Origin: Prochlorococcus marinus CUG1417
GTDB lineage: Bacteria > Cyanobacteriota > Cyanobacteriia > PCC-6307 > Cyanobiaceae
DNA length: 64,000 nucleotides
Assembly (NCBI RefSeq): GCF_017695975.1
Contig: NZ_JAAORN010000001.1
Coordinates: 806,001-870,000, forward strand
Direction of reading: 5' to 3'
Shown: in pieces, positions 63,719 to 64,000 of the stretch
Numbering within the stretch: the first letter of the stretch is position 1
Layout: the number at the start of each line of letters is the position of its first letter
The notes under the pieces: model-generated
Told to the model about the DNA's origin: nothing
What the model saw: only the letters and a program-made list of their open reading frames with translations
The model's database searches: none
Translations under genes and position numbers: made by a program

Positions 63719-64000
63719 TTAAGTAAGTATTGAGTAGTAAATAATTATAAAAAAATAAAAAATAAACATATTCAAAAAGGGGATGATATCCCTTTTTTGA
63801 GGTTTGGGTACGATCCAATCACTTAAATTAGTTTTATATGATATGAAGGACCACGTATAAAAAGAAATTTCTATGGAGACTAAGATAAAAAGATTAATTA
63901 AATTTAAGTCATTTAAACCAAAATATCTATAAATATGAAACTGATCATCAACACTAATATTATTTATTTGAAGATGCCAAAGATAGAGAGAAATCAAAAT
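63719..64000 (-). CDS. C-terminal part of a multi-pass membrane protein (5'-truncated by window edge)
   Basis: The frame is open to the end of the window; only the last ~93 residues are visible. Two membrane segments (LINLFILVSIEISFYTWSFI and IIPFLNMFIFYFFIIIYYSI) are separated by a polar loop. The stretch ISLYLWHLQI is reminiscent of the YLWHWP motif of acyltransferase-3 proteins, but too little is visible to name a family. Convergent with the peroxiredoxin gene across 14 bases. Confidence 0.45.
   Translation of the reverse strand: MLISLYLWHLQINNISVDDQFHIYRYFGLNDLNLINLFILVSIEISFYTWSFISYKTNLSDWIVPKPQKRDIIPFLNMFIFYFFIIIYYSILT

Overview
This is a low-GC, gene-dense window (roughly 30% GC by eye) whose gene set is cyanobacterial: photosystem I subunit PsaK, the cofactor assembly protein of complex C (CCB type), Ycf19/YggT, a DUF2499/DUF3593 pair, a DnaK1-type chaperone, HemJ, CobN and a plant-type ferredoxin. 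The extreme A/T bias, very short spacers, Prochlorococcus-type small families (DUF1651, DUF3110) and overall content fit a high-light-adapted Prochlorococcus chromosome. The clade is inferred from composition and content; no 16S or ITS is present to prove it.

Layout. 0-1.1 kb: the 3' part of a PLP-dependent decarboxylase and a tiny membrane ORF. 1.1-6.7 kb (minus): pyruvate kinase, a MacB/FtsX-like permease, BioY, LspA and a GTPase/DUF697 protein, apparently one transcription unit. 6.7-17.7 kb: a MazG-like protein, YggT, ScpB, IlvA, Dxs, PsaK, DUF3593/DUF2499, an exported PrxQ, L28, HtpG, HisZ, an inositol-monophosphatase-like enzyme and a ferredoxin. 17.8-25.4 kb: tRNA-Ser(GGA), DnaK1 and DnaJ, DUF3110, cyclophilin, RibBA, ArgC, PurN. 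25.5-38 kb: Pgi, LeuS, the chain DapF / cysteine desulfurase-like / DUF1995 / S13 peptidase, CoaD, a flavin reductase-like protein, UvrC, HemJ and a PHP-domain protein. 38-47.9 kb: CobN, IlvE, MetH, DUF2237 and an Ap4A-phosphorylase-like protein. 47.9-50 kb: a small accessory patch with a ribbon-helix-helix/J-domain fusion, three copies of a palindromic repeat and a GC-rich gene for a small exported protein. 50-59.3 kb: PheT, L33, S18, an RNB ribonuclease, MetG, LptC, the CCB factor, CobU, TrmL, tRNA-Met(CAU), ClpS and DUF1651. 59.3-63.1 kb: a run of very small genes around a ribbon-helix-helix regulator with operator-like palindromes. 63.1-64 kb: 2-Cys peroxiredoxin and the 3' end of a membrane protein gene.

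How it works together. Most of the window is core metabolism and information processing: glycolysis (Pgi, Pyk), isoprenoids (Dxs), branched-chain amino acids (IlvA, IlvE), Lys/Arg/His/Met synthesis, riboflavin, CoA, heme, three aminoacyl-tRNA synthetases and four ribosomal proteins or ribosome-linked factors. CobN and CobU make the corrinoid cofactor that MetH uses. Protein quality control is well represented (HtpG, DnaK1/DnaJ, cyclophilin, ClpS), as is thiol redox defence (PrxQ, 2-Cys Prx, an exported thioredoxin-like protein).

The less ordinary parts are the patches at 48-50 kb and 59-63 kb. Both encode a ribbon-helix-helix protein close to inverted repeats, and both contain short genes that ordinary gene calling easily misses. 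No integrase, transposase, CRISPR array, phage gene or rRNA was seen.
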